Notes under the pieces: generated by a model
Told to the model about the DNA's origin: nothing
Databases searched by the model: none
What the model saw: the letters and a program-made list of their open reading frames with translations, nothing else
Position numbers and translations under genes: made by a program
From: Phycomyces nitens
Taxonomy: Eukaryota; Mucoromycota; Mucoromycetes; Mucorales; Phycomycetaceae
Reading direction: 5' to 3'
Assembly: GCA_022702545.1 (NCBI GenBank)
Contig: JAHRBC010000002.1
Span: 1,426,001 to 1,490,000, forward strand
Length of the DNA stretch: 64,000 nucleotides
In this document: positions 23,150-34,429 of the stretch, one piece after another
Position numbering within the stretch: the stretch's first letter is position 1
How the letters are laid out: each line of letters starts with the position of its first letter

Positions 23150-23810
23150 ATTTTGACGATGAATTTGTAAGAGGATAATAAATATTGTACCTTATGTCAT
23201 GCTTGCACATTTATATATCTACTTAAATTTATTATTATTTCGGTGTCTTGGAAAATATGATATAATATTATGACTTACAAGACATGGCTAGGATTACCAA
23301 GGCACCTGTCATGACAGTGATAGATTGTCTTATCCAAATTAAGGCTGTCAATAAAAATGACGTTTGTGCCTAATTTGGTAAATGATCAGATTCTAATGAC
23401 GTTTAAACTTCATATAAGGAATGTCTACGATATCTTACCATTAAAAATCTGGAGTGCCATTGTCCTAGCCGTGCCACACTAGCCACACTCATTGATGACA
23501 GGTACGTTGATTTTGTAGTCATTGACCAAGAAATGTCTTTGCTGCTATTGCTATTACTAGTCAAATAATCTCTTACCTAGTATCGTCATTATTAAACAAT
23601 AATTGTTTTAACCATTGAATGAGAAATATTTCTATTGTAATCGTCATTATTATCATTACCAGGAGAATTGAAAAAAACAAGACAACTGTTTAGTGTAAAG
23701 TTCTATGAGTATAAAGGTGTTCTTCATACCTGATTATTGGAATCCAATTCTTCTCGTATTTTTATACTTCAAACCATTACCCAACCCACCAATTTACTCT
23801 TATTATCAAC

Positions 23811-26800
23811 ATGTCTTCTTCCAACTCCACCCAGCAGAGAGACAGATTGCCCACACAAGCATATGTGTGTACTCAGTGTGGTTTTGACGCTGTCAATTAC
23901 CAGCAACTCCAAAACCACAAGAGGCTCCACAGAAGTATCGTGGTGTCAAATAGCACCGTTCAACACATTTCCGAAGATGTTGAAATGGAAGATGTTGTTG
24001 AACATGATATCAACGACATTGAATACATGAGCGATTCAGGTAATAATAAAAATACAATTATGTCCATTGTTAGCCAAGTTTTTACTCAATAATATACATA
24101 CCTTTTCTATAGACATTATGGAAGCTGATGAAAACCTTTCGTACAAATGTGGCTGTACTTTCGATACCACTGAGGGTAGAGCGCATGTCTACAACAATGG
24201 CCAAATTGGGCCAAACACATTTACCAAAGCCGAGCTATTAAGCATCCATCTCTCTCACTTGGTCGTTCAGCATAAGATAACCAGGGCAGCCTACAGAGAT
24301 ATTGTTAGGTTCGCAAACACACTTATTCGGGATCACGATGAGATTATATTGGGTAAATGATATTACTTACTGTTATTTTACTTAACAATCACTGACATGA
24401 ATTGTATTATTCATTTTCTTTTTAGAACCTGGAGCCAAGATTAGACATGGCGATGTTGTTGATGACATGCTCCAGTCAAGGTCTGACATCCGGGGCCATG
24501 ACTATGATGTGTGCCCAAATGGTTGTAAGCTGTACAACTTGGGCAATGAGCAAGTTGAATGTGCAGCCTGTGGTGAACAACGGTACAAGCTGAATGACAG
24601 TATTGTCAAAGTCCCCATTGCAACAATGAAGATCCTCTCCATTGGGGATGTTCTGGCAAAAATGCTTGCCAATTCTGAGACCAGAGAGCTCCTCCACCAT
24701 AGAGCCAACAGAGAATCACGTGCTGGCGAGATAAGTGATATCTTTGATGGTGAGAACTATCAGCAGCTAATGAGACAAGGCATGTTCTCCAGTCCCGACG
24801 ACATTGCCTTGGGCCTTTACACCGATGGTTTTGTCAACCAGAAAAAAGGCAAAGCCTCATATACCATCATTTATTTAATCATTTTCAACATCGATCCATC
24901 CATAAGGTAATTAATATTTTAAACAAACAAAATACTAATTAAAAGCTTAGATATACCACCCCATACCTCATACAACTCGCCATTTTGCCTGGTCCTAAAA
25001 AACCATCCGATTTGGATTCATTTTTAATACCCATCATAAATGAGCTAAAGGACCTCGAAGTTCATGGCCTCATTGTAAAGCACAATGGGGCTGAAATATG
25101 CCGATCGAAAGTTCACTTGCTGCTCGCGTCTGGAGACATCCCTGCAGTTGCAGACATGGCCCATCTTGGGTCACATAGCAGTCTGTTTGGTTGCCGTATT
25201 TGCGAGACCAAGGGAAAACCAGCAGATAACAGAAGGCATGGAGTATACTTTGACGACAGCTCTGCTCCTCTAAGACCTGTTGAAGATTTTTATACCAGCA
25301 ACCCTGTAAGTATATGAATATTCAATTAATCATTCTTTTTATACTAAATAATTATTTATAATAGATCAAAAATATATACCAGCCAAGTCTCTTTACCGAG
25401 CTCGCAACATTTTCAGGTTCATCATTTTTTGCATTAGATGAACTGCATTTAATTGCAAGAGGAATCGGCAAACACCTCTTTGAACTTATATCCGTCGCTC
25501 AATCTAAAGACAAAATTTTTTACTATACCCAAGAAGACAATACCCAGTCAGCAGACAATTACCCTTTTTATATACCCAGATCTGACTTGGAGACCATTGG
25601 CAACTGCATTTCCAACTCTAGGCAGTTTATACCCGTTTCATTCCAAGGCAGCTTCGACAATATATTCCAGAAAATAGATGGCACTCGTGCAGTAGATTGG
25701 CTCGATTTCCTCCTTTACATTATACCCACAGTTGTCGTCCCCTATTTACCAAGCAGAGCTGCAAAAATTGCCGTCTTGTCCTTGGTAAAAGGGTGTGCAC
25801 TTGCATTACAATGGTCCCTCACATATACCCTGATCGACGAAATGGAGAGGTATGTCAAACAAAAGTGAATCATTACTTTTATTTAACATTTATTATTACC
25901 TTTTTTCAATAGGCATTTCAAAGACTGGCATGCATTCCTATTATACCAAGTTCATCAAAAGACACTATCTCGTAGTGTCTTCCGACCAGTCCAGCATTAT
26001 CTCATCCATATACCCCATATAATAAGACGCCAGGGCCCTCTAAGAAGTTATTCTACCAGATCGATGGAGAGGATTATTGGCGTCTATTCCAAGCTCATTA
26101 GGTCAAAGTCCAAAGGCGGGCGAAATGCCAGCTTACTCGTAGAACGATTTGCGATCCACAGATATATCCATACAGCCATCGATCTTCATAACCATACCAG
26201 CATCATTCATCCTCATACCTACAACGAATCAAGTTTCATAAATATACCCAACAATGAAAGTGGTGCTCAGCTATGGGAACCATTTCATTGTAATACCCAG
26301 TTGCTTGATGATACTATTGAAGACATAAACAGCAACATTGTGAGAAATGCGTTGCTCAGATATTATACCCGAAATACCACCACATATACCACTGAGATCG
26401 CTGACTCATCAATTGTTGTTGCTTCCCGCCTTTGGAAAGACTCTACAGTGTACTCTTCATCCATATATCGAAAAATGAAAAACGAGACCAGCCGCGGTAA
26501 CCATCATATCATGTTTACTTGTACATATAAAAAGTAAGTATTGGTATTAGTCAAAATACAAAGTAAAGATTGCTCACATTCTTAAATCTTCATCTAGTCA
26601 TCGCAATATACCCATCCAAAGCTGGCTCGTTGGCACTGTAGAGTTTTATTTTCAACATAAAGATACCCATGGCATAACACATTTTTTGGCATTTGTTGAT
26701 GTCATGAAGGAGCATACCACAGCGGCACATGACTTTTCCGTCCCAATTGTGAAGAAGAGACGAACTGATACCCTGAATGGACATATACCCCCACCAACTT

Positions 26801-26946
26801 TTGCCGTCATCAACGTAGATGATATCATCCATCAAGTTGGTCTCATTCAATACCCACCAAACAGCAATCAATTTTTTGTGATTGCGCCATATTTTGTTTT
26901 TAATACCAACTTACGTATCACCAAGGGTAACCTATCAATCCTATAA
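23811..26946 (+). CDS. CGG-1 transposase (Tnp2/Plavaka-like), intact
   Basis: Seven exons join without a stop to 919 aa: 23811-24039, 24113-24352, 24426-24906, 24951-25305, 25365-25849, 25913-26533 and 26598-26946. The N-terminus has a classical C2H2 finger (CTQCGF, 12-residue spacer, HKRLH). A second Cys cluster follows (CPNGCKLY, VECAACGEQRY), then the Tnp2 core: YTDGFVNQKKGKASY, LAILPGPKKPSDLDSFL, LLLASGDIPAVADM, FGCRIC, DELHLIARGIGKH and the later SMERIIGVYSKLI block. The fold is the RNase H-like CACTA transposase, with Asp in YTDGF and SGDIPA as likely catalytic residues (inferred from the family). Exons 3 to 7 contain a remarkable excess of the pentamer ATACC. Truncated relatives lie at 6350-16408 and 32213-33090. 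Confidence 0.93.
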
Positions 26947-27659
26947 TCATTCTCTTATTTTGTCACCCAAATATTTAATACCAAATAAAACAAAGTGGCT
27001 AATAATGTCAAAAACAAAAAATTGGTTTCAAAAAATAGTAGTTATGTTACCGTTTCATTTACACAGGACAAAAATTATTTTTCTCAAAAATGCGCAACAT
27101 CTTTAACACCAAATAAAATCCTCATTTCAATAAACAACGTTGCCTAAAAACTTACGAGCCCTTTCTATGGTACTACAACTACCTCATTGTCAGATGAAAA
27201 GACATTCCATGCAACTTTTATGAATCGGGATCGATGACATTACCTTTCAACCACAATCTGCGGAGATAAAGTGCTCTAATAAATATTAATATCATATAAA
27301 ATAAAATAAAATGGCTAATAATATCAAAAACAAAAAATTGTTTCAAAAAAACGGTAGTTATGCTACCGTTTTGTTCACACAGGCGAAAAATTATTTTTCT
27401 CAAAAATGCGCAACATCTTTAACACCAAATAAAATCCTCATTTCAATAAACAACGTTGTCTAAAAACTTACGAGCCCTTTCTATGGTACTACAACTACCT
27501 CATTGCCTGATGAAAAGACATTCCATGCGACTTTTATGATTCAGGATCGATGACATTACCTTTCAACCACAATCTGCGGAGATAAAGTGCTCTAAAATCA
27601 TAAAAAACGGTAGTTATGCTACCGTTTTCGGCACAGCTACCGGTCTTTCCGCCATAGTG
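26947..27659. repeat. Right subterminal region of CGG-1, tandemly duplicated
   Basis: Two tandem copies of a roughly 310-bp block (about 26985-27290 and 27291-27605) share ATGCGCAACATCTTTAACAC, TACGAGCCCTTTCTATGG and ATCTGCGGAGATAAAGTGC. Each has palindromic ACGGTAG pairs. The same doubling is present in derivative b, but not in c (31940-33505), so the unit varies in copy number. Confidence 0.85.
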
Positions 27660-27662
27660 AAC

Positions 27663-28220
27663 AGCCAGTGGTGACGCCAGATGGCTAGAAGAGTGCAGGC
27701 AAAGATAGAGGTGGGAGGGAGGATAGAGTTGATGGTGTTAGGAAGAGAGACAGAGAGAAGGCAAGACAACAAAGAGTCAGGGGTGAGGGGTTGTGCGAAA
27801 TATCTAGTCCAGACCGAAGACCACACAGAGAACTTGGAGGGGCAGGCAAAGAGAAAGTGCTGTTGGGTGTTTTGAGGTGCAGAGCAAATGGGGCAAGTAG
27901 GATCCGGGAAGGCCAAGGGAATTCGGGAATGGAGGCGAGAGTGGCAAGGGAGTTTGTGGTGGAGGGCATGGAGCCAAACATTGCGCGCACTGTGAGGGAG
28001 CGGCGAGGACCAAAAAGATCGCAGTTGGCGAGGGAGAGGGAGATTGTGACGAGGCTGTGTGGGATGGGGGTGAAACCCACAGAGGGAACGGAATTAAAGG
28101 GTAGACAAGCGTTCCCAAGGCAGGCCAGGAGCAAGGGCTACCAAGAAGGGTGTTACATCGACAGTGGAACCAGTGCGTTGGGGGAGTGAAGGAAAGCGAA
28201 TGGCCAGAACATCAACAGGA
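27663..28220 (-). pseudogene. LINE ORF2 C-terminal fragment (zf-RVT region)
   Basis: On the minus strand around 27916-27700 a frame encodes FPDPTCPICSAPQNTQQHFL then ACPSKFSVWSSVW. This is the CxxC..H....C reverse-transcriptase-associated finger at the C-terminus of many LINE polymerases, and it ends in AIWRHHW. The reverse transcriptase proper is absent because the copy is 5'-truncated at 28220. It continues at 20273-20020 after CGG-1. Confidence 0.85.
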
Positions 28221-28342
28221 GATATTTTAATTTAAACATGGGTGTGTAATACACAAGATTATTTTATCCCAAGCAAACAAATATAAGGGCAATAGACAAT
28301 ATTTTAGTAGGGTATTTATTAATTTTATTTTATTTTTGTATT

Positions 28343-31300
28343 TTAAATATAAATTTTTCGTAACAAGGGAACAACACACATCATCACTCGACCTCTATCA
28401 TTCGTGTGTTCACCTACAGCAACAGACAACAGAATTCTATGTACAGGGAGAATATCATGAAGACTGCTCGGCTCAAACTCCAACTCATTCACTTCTACAC
28501 CTTCATCACTCCTGGGCTGCGAACTGGCCTCTCTATACCAACGTACATATGCAAACACATGCCAACTCAATTGACCAGCAAACGAGTTTGTGGCAGTATT
28601 CACAAAGAGGTACTGAATCTGGCCGGTGTATGCATTGGTATATTGATCATCACTTGTCTTGAACAATGCCTGGATGAATGACCCACGTCGTATAGTCCCA
28701 TCACTGCCTTTGTACACCTGGCCAAGAAGATCGATGGAAGGGATTTTCTGGATACGATTATTGACTATGGTTTGGGAGGGACCGGCCTGGCAGTAATGAG
28801 CAAGTTGCTCATTGTTGTACACCTCACGATAGTACTCCAAGAGGCACTGGTACTCGCTCTCCTTCATGGTGACCTCTTCCTTCAGAGCCAAAGGAAGTGC
28901 AGATGGCGGCAATGACTCGTTGCCCTTCACAATGTCAAAGTCTGTCTCGGCAGCAGCAAGAAATGCATTCAGATCAAATGACAAGGTGGAAACGGTGGCG
29001 GCAGTGGCGGCAGTGACAGCAGTGGTGGCAGTGAGCTCAGCAAGGATATCAGCCCGAGATTGCACAAGAACTGGTGCAAGCATACGCAGGAGGTCTCCTT
29101 TGTATGCGTCTTTGTGGTACCTCTTCATATAGGTTGCCTCGAAGCCATCTCTTTGGTTCGTCGAGAAATTCTTGAGAACGCCATTGAATCTCTCAAAACT
29201 GAACAACCAATATCCATACACCGGGCCAAAGTTGAAGGTGGTCTCATGAAGATGCAGATGGAGATGCATATTCGGCGAGAGTAGGTCCGCACCATACAAC
29301 ACTTGGCATTGTCTGCAGAATACCTCTAGGGAACTGTGTGCTTCTTCCAGCTCAACCATAGAAATGCTAGGCTTGACGAGGTACTGACAAGCATTAACAA
29401 ACGATATCCAATTGCCAAGGTGGACATCGGGCAAACGGCCGCGCAGGAGAACAGGAGAATACACCAGACACCAGGACTTCCATTCATCCGCCTTCATGAA
29501 TGGAAAGTCCTTACCAATCTTCTTTCTCAATGGCGTATAATTGGGAGGGAGGACCATCTTCTCGGAGTCTTGCTGCATGGCGGCCAGGTCTCTGTTTGTG
29601 AGCAGACCAGCCGATCTCCACTTCTCCATCATCCTTTTGGCGGTTCCCAGAAAGAGGTTATGCATTGGATCTATTATGGTGCATTCCACTGCATTAAAGT
29701 ACTCAAGATCGTGGAGTTCCGACCAGCGGACTCCATTCTCCTTTTCCATCCTCTTTCTTTCTACCTCACTGGACGCGTTCTTCCAGGCCACAGCATCACG
29801 GCAATTCTCTTGATCAGTGCGAGCCACCCACTCGGAGAAGACAAACCCAGAATAGTCAACACCACCATTGCCTGGGAGGCGAGAGAACTGGCGGTTGCAC
29901 TTGTGACATGCATTAGTACTTGCATGGGACGTGAATCCACATGTTTTCCTGGCGGCAGGGATGTCACAGGCGACAAGAAGAAGGGCGGCACGAACCAAGG
30001 CACCAGAAGGACACTGCGCCATTGGCATCACCACACCCACATACAAGGATTTGAGCTTGGCAACAAGGGGACGGAGGTAGTGGTTGATCTCGCTTGTCTT
30101 GGCTTCCTTTGGTCCAGGCATTAGACCGACAAGGAGAACATTCTCCTTCTTGTAACGTTCGGCCCTCGGCAAATTATTAACAGAGAGATAGATGGCTCCG
30201 CAAGAGTATGTAACCCCATCGAAAGGCTGGAACCAATCGATGTTCATGGTGAGCATGAGAGATCACTCATGATCCACGAATTGCCTATCATTGCCATCTT
30301 TCAACTCACTCCACTTGGCACCATCGTAGATGTCAAACATCATGCCAGGGACTTGCTGTCTTGCTCTCCAATGGTTGATGGATTCCTCGAATCCAGGGCG
30401 GCGAAACCGGACTGACAATGCACTGATGATTGGGCTGTACATATACACCTTGTTGGGCAAGGACGTGTTTCTTGGAGGAGCCTGGAAGAGCTGGCTTCCA
30501 CAAGTATTTCCAGAGAGCCTCTCGAAATCGCAGCATCGGGGAACACCTTCAGATTCCAAGTATGTCTTGTGACAATCGCCGCATGCCACAAAACGCTGGA
30601 TACTCTTGGATAAAGCTGTCATACCAGTCATTGAGTTGAGGCCACTCAAGCTGGATGGAAGACTGAAGGATTGGCCAAAGTGAGACAGGACCTCGTTCAG
30701 AAACTTTATCAAGATCGAACCACCCGAATTGACGACATATTTCGAGATGAAGAAAGCAGCAAAGGCGGCAACAAAGGCATGAAGAGGGTCCGCGGGCATA
30801 GACGCTTCAAATTGCTCTATTTGGTTTTCGTATTAATATATGATATATGCTTATTTATTTTGTACTAACCTTCAAGTTCTTCAACTTCATCTTCAGAATC
30901 AACTGAAGCATTCAAATCATTGTCAACGGCATCTTCACTTTCAACTAAAAATAATAATATAGCAAGAGCAAAAGGTAAGTTTTCATATTTTGTTACATAA
31001 AGAATACCATTGCAAGTGATCACAATTTATTATATTGTATATAAATAAAGTCATATACTTACATTCAACATTCTCTTCGGCATCATTGATCTCGGCATCA
31101 ATCTCCATTGCATTGGCATTCTGCAAATGAGTTGTGCCAGTTGGCAATACTATTTTTTTTAAAAAAAAGAAATTAATTATATGAATACATGAATAATAAA
31201 TGCCATATACTTACAATTGTCTCTCATGAAACGTCTTACAATATCATCAGAAGCATGTCTTTTAAATGTCTGAGCAGACACAAGGGCAAAACCTCTACCA

Positions 31301-31356
31301 TTGGGAGAGCAGACAGAGCACTTGCATTCGAGTTGGTTGTTGGAGTATGTAGACAT
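28343..31356 (-). pseudogene. T2: Tnp2/Plavaka-like transposase of PT-2, one nonsense codon
   Basis: Exons: 31356-31215, 31149-31063 (87 nt), 30944-30870 (75 nt) and 30816-28343, all phase 1. The 925-codon frame is open except for TGA at 30263-30265, in place of an Arg codon (CGA) conserved in T3 and T5. Exon 1 has CKCSVC, GFALVS and TFKRH. Exons 2-3 are acidic. Exon 4 has FISKYVVNSGG, a CGDCHKTY cysteine pair, NIDWFQPFDGVTYSCG, VGLMPGPKE, ACDIPAARKTCGF, CHKCNRQF, IDPMHNLFLGTAKRMMEKW, NMHLHLHLHET and YGYWLFSFERFNG. It ends VVPLLRKIYI. It converges on P2. Removal of one C-to-T change would make it full length, so inactivation is recent or reversible by readthrough. Confidence 0.9.
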
Positions 31357-31939
31357 GTTTGTTTGTTTTTGTAATTGGTTTTAATTGTCAAGAAAGGAAA
31401 ATGATTCAGGAACATAGTTTATTTCATATCTTTTATAGTTATTTTACTGACAAACTATCATAATTGACATTGATAATAAAATCGGCAATTTACTATAAGC
31501 AGTAATTATTGAGTCGTAGTAGTTTAAAGCGTTATAAATCTACTGATTGGTTTACGGATGTCTTGAACAATATCATATTACTGGACATCTATTTGAAACA
31601 AATTTCAAGATGTAATATGTTCTTCCTTGAATCTGCGGCAATTTGAAACATGTTTCAAATTACTCTTTTATCTCATATTTGTCAACCACCTTTTTCAAAA
31701 TTGTTTTTATTTGAAGCCCATTGTTCATATTGATTCTGCAACTCTCAATTAGCAAAAAATATATGTCTCAAATCAATTCTTCTCAAGAAAAAAAGACAAT
31801 AGCTTTATTACCCAATCATATAACACATTATTATCATCTCCACTATAAATCAAAAACCCATTTTAACATCAATTTGGGTCTACTGATGATCAAATATTTA
31901 CCACATTCCCTCACATGAAATCGACCAGTTTTTGTAGTG
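31357..31939. promoter_or_regulatory. T2 upstream region and right TIR of PT-2
   Basis: 583 bp between the T2 start codon and the element end. It is AT-rich with direct words such as TTGAAAC(A/G)(A/T) repeated around 31590-31660. An inverted CATTCCCTCAC subterminal word lies near 31907, then the TIR. Presumably it holds the T2 promoter; no sharp motif identified. Confidence 0.45.
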
Positions 31940-33505
31940 AATGTATATTCAAATGTTTGTTAATTAATAAACTTGCCTGGCTGTTCTTTGCCATTTTTCT
32001 CTTACAAGTCTGGTTTGCACTCTTAAAGGTGTCTCAGAGAAGATTCTTGGCACACCACATTCTTTTGCACTTGTAAATGTAGAGTGCTATTGTCCTAGCT
32101 GTGCCACACTGGCCACAATCATTGATGACAGGTACGTTGATTTTGTCATCATTGACCAAGAAGTGTCTTCACTGCTATTGTTATTATTAGTCAACTAATC
32201 TCTTACCTACCCATGGAAAAAGTAATTAGAGTATACTCCAAGCTTATCACGTCAAACTTGAAGGGCGGTAGAAATGCCAGTTTGCTTGTTGAGCACTTTG
32301 CTGTTTATAACTTTGTCAGTTCAGCAAACAGCTCTCAGAATTGTCCTTGTACAAGTCAGCCGTTCACATATAATGAAGCAAGTTTCTTAGATCTTCCAGA
32401 TAGTGTAAGTGCTGCCCAGCTATGGGAGCCATTCAACTGACATGCCAGCTTGAATGATGATGACTTGGAAGGTGTCAGCAGCCCTGTTGTCAAGAATACT
32501 TTGGCAAAGTACTATGTGCGAAATAGTGGTATGAACAGTATTGAACTTGATGACTCAACGATTGTTGTTGCTTCTCGTCTTTGGAAAAATTCAACCATAC
32601 ATTCTTCATGTATGTACTGAAGAATAAAAAACGAGACCAGACGTGGCAATCATCATGTGATGTTCACCTGTCCATACAGAAAGTGAGTATTGGTATTATT
32701 CAAAATACAAAATAGAGATCACTCGCATTTTTTATATTTTTATCTAGCCATCGCAATATAACTATTCAAAGCTGATTTGTTGGCACCGTGGAATTTTATT
32801 TTGAGCATAAAGAGGTTGATGGCACACTGCACTTTCTGGCATTCGTTGAAGTGATGAAAGAGCATGGTACAGCAGCCCATGACTCTTCTGTGCCAATTGT
32901 AATACAGTGGTCACACAGCTCAACTGGAAAAACAACCCAGCCAAAATATGCTGTTAATGTGGATGACATTCAGCATCAAGTTGGGCTCATCCAGTACCCT
33001 CCGAGTAGTAATCAGTTCTTTATCATTGCACCATATTACGTGTTTAATGACAATCTGCGTGTGACCATGGGGAATCTTGCCACTTTATAAAAATTTTCTT
33101 TTTCTTTTTTCTTTTTTTATAAATATCAATACCAAATAAAATAAAATAAAATAAAATGGCTAATAATGTCAAAAACAAAAAAATTGTTTCAAAAAAACGG
33201 TAGCATAACTACCGTTTTGTTCACACAGGCGAAAAATTATTTTTCTCAAAAATGCGCAACATCTTTAACACCAAATAAAATGCTCATTTCAATAAACAAG
33301 GTTGTCTAAAAACTTACGAGCCCTTTCTATGGTACTACAACTACCTCATTGCCTGATGAAAAGACATTCCATGCGACTTTTATGAATTGACATCGATGAC
33401 ATTACCTTTCAACTACAATCTGTGGAGATAAAGTGCTCTAAAATCATAAAAAACGGTAGTTATGCTACCGTTTTTGGCACAGCTACCGGTCCTTCCACCG
33501 TAGTG
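31940..33505 (+). mobile_element. CGG-family derivative (c), right arm beside PT-2
   Basis: An inverted counterpart of derivative b. It begins inside the partner-gene remnant (31940-32090), jumps by deletion to the promoter region of the transposase gene, then by a second deletion to the C-terminal exons (32213-32440, 32460-32690, 32788-33090). It ends in the right terminus (inward CACTACGGTGGAAGG) at 33505. The deletion junctions are shared with b, so both descend from one shortened element. It is not coding: stops follow the first block and AGA is replaced in the second. Confidence 0.85.
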
Positions 33506-33851
33506 ATGGGAAACTCCAACCTCTACTTTTTGAGTTTGATGGTAGGTAGGTGTTCGGGATGAGGATTCTGTTCTTGACCATTGCTTCCAGATATTTTTTG
33601 AGGTATTCCCATTCTGATTGGGATAGTAAAGGATACGGACATCAATATATTGGCTTAGCATCTCCAGTGTCAATGTGAAGCTTTACAAGGTCTGTTTACA
33701 TTAGATGTTCATAATCAGTGCCAAAACAGTTGGCATATTCTTCAACTAATTTAACCATTGTTGTCCTTTGACTGTCAGAGAGCAATTGATTCGAATTGAT
33801 AGAATCAGGGAGATTTCCAAGGCAATCATCACCAACTGGGGTCTCTTCTTC
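33506..33851 (-). pseudogene. Gypsy-2 pol fragment, start of reverse transcriptase
   Basis: On the minus strand, after the TTC duplication, fragments read VKLVEEYANCFGTDYEHL, LHIDTGDAKPIY and YLKKYLEAMVKNRILIPN. This is the pre-RT linker and the beginning of a gypsy RT domain. Stops and shifts interrupt it. It is the downstream continuation of the gag-protease frame at 40414-43163, separated by PT-3. It is cut at 33505 by CGG derivative c. Confidence 0.75.
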
Positions 33852-34429
33852 CACTGCAAAAAATACCCGATTTCAACTCTGAATACATCAATTGAAACGA
33901 GGGGAGTATAGGTCTTGGATTAGCCCTTTTCTTGATTGCTCACTTTAGACGGCGTTAAGAATATTTGGTAGTTCTATTGGATGGACATTAGAATATGTCT
34001 TTATTTTTGTTGATTATTCAACTACGATATTTTCTCTGTCTTTTGAAGGTCGCGAAATTAATATTCTTGGGGATGTTGAAAATAAATTATCAAATATGGG
34101 CAAGAGTGCGCAGCTGAGACTACTTGAAATATATATTTAGTTAAAGTATATTTTAATGACGATGTACTTTGGTTAATGAAGAGTTGGAGAAATAGACATG
34201 ATATCATATTATTAAAAGATGTATATACAAAACAACTACTTGGTATATAGTCATATATTTAAAATGAAATAATGTCAATTTCCAAATACAATCATTAAGT
34301 GAATTTGTTAATATTTATAATAACGGCATGTACGTAATGTAAATGGTTCCTGAACTATAAAACAAGCAAAATAAACTATGTTCCTGAACCACTTTTCTTT
34401 ATATCAATCCTATAACCTCTTTAAACAAT

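Larger units (their letters stand above)
20274..27659. mobile_element. CGG-1: full-length CACTA transposon with two divergent genes
   Basis: The left end is CACTACGGCGGAAAA and the right end reads inward CACTATGGCGGAAAG. The TSD is AAC (20271-20273 and 27660-27662), and the target is the LINE. Length 7386 bp. Both ends carry many ACGGTAG/CTACCGT words, the typical CACTA subterminal repeats. Genes are the partner (minus, 23149-22243) and the transposase (plus, 23811-26946), transcribed away from each other. This is the reverse of the PT family arrangement. Confidence 0.93.
16752..31939. mobile_element. PT-2: two-gene CACTA/Plavaka-like transposon, split by LINE plus CGG-1
   Basis: The ends are CACTACAAAAACTGGTCGAT at 16752 and its complement at 31939, with 22 bp identical. 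It contains P2 (plus) and T2 (minus), convergent. Removing the inserted block 20020-28233 leaves about 7.0 kb, in line with the other PT copies. Unlike the others it has no TSD: the flanks are TGA and AAT and belong to inverted copies of the same CGG derivative. P2 is open; T2 has one stop. Confidence 0.88.

Noticed and set aside
5959..33505. One giant CGG element from the left end at 5959 to the right end at 33505
   Set aside because: The flanks (CTT and ATG) do not match and another CGG left end starts at 14806, so these are separate, rearranged copies.
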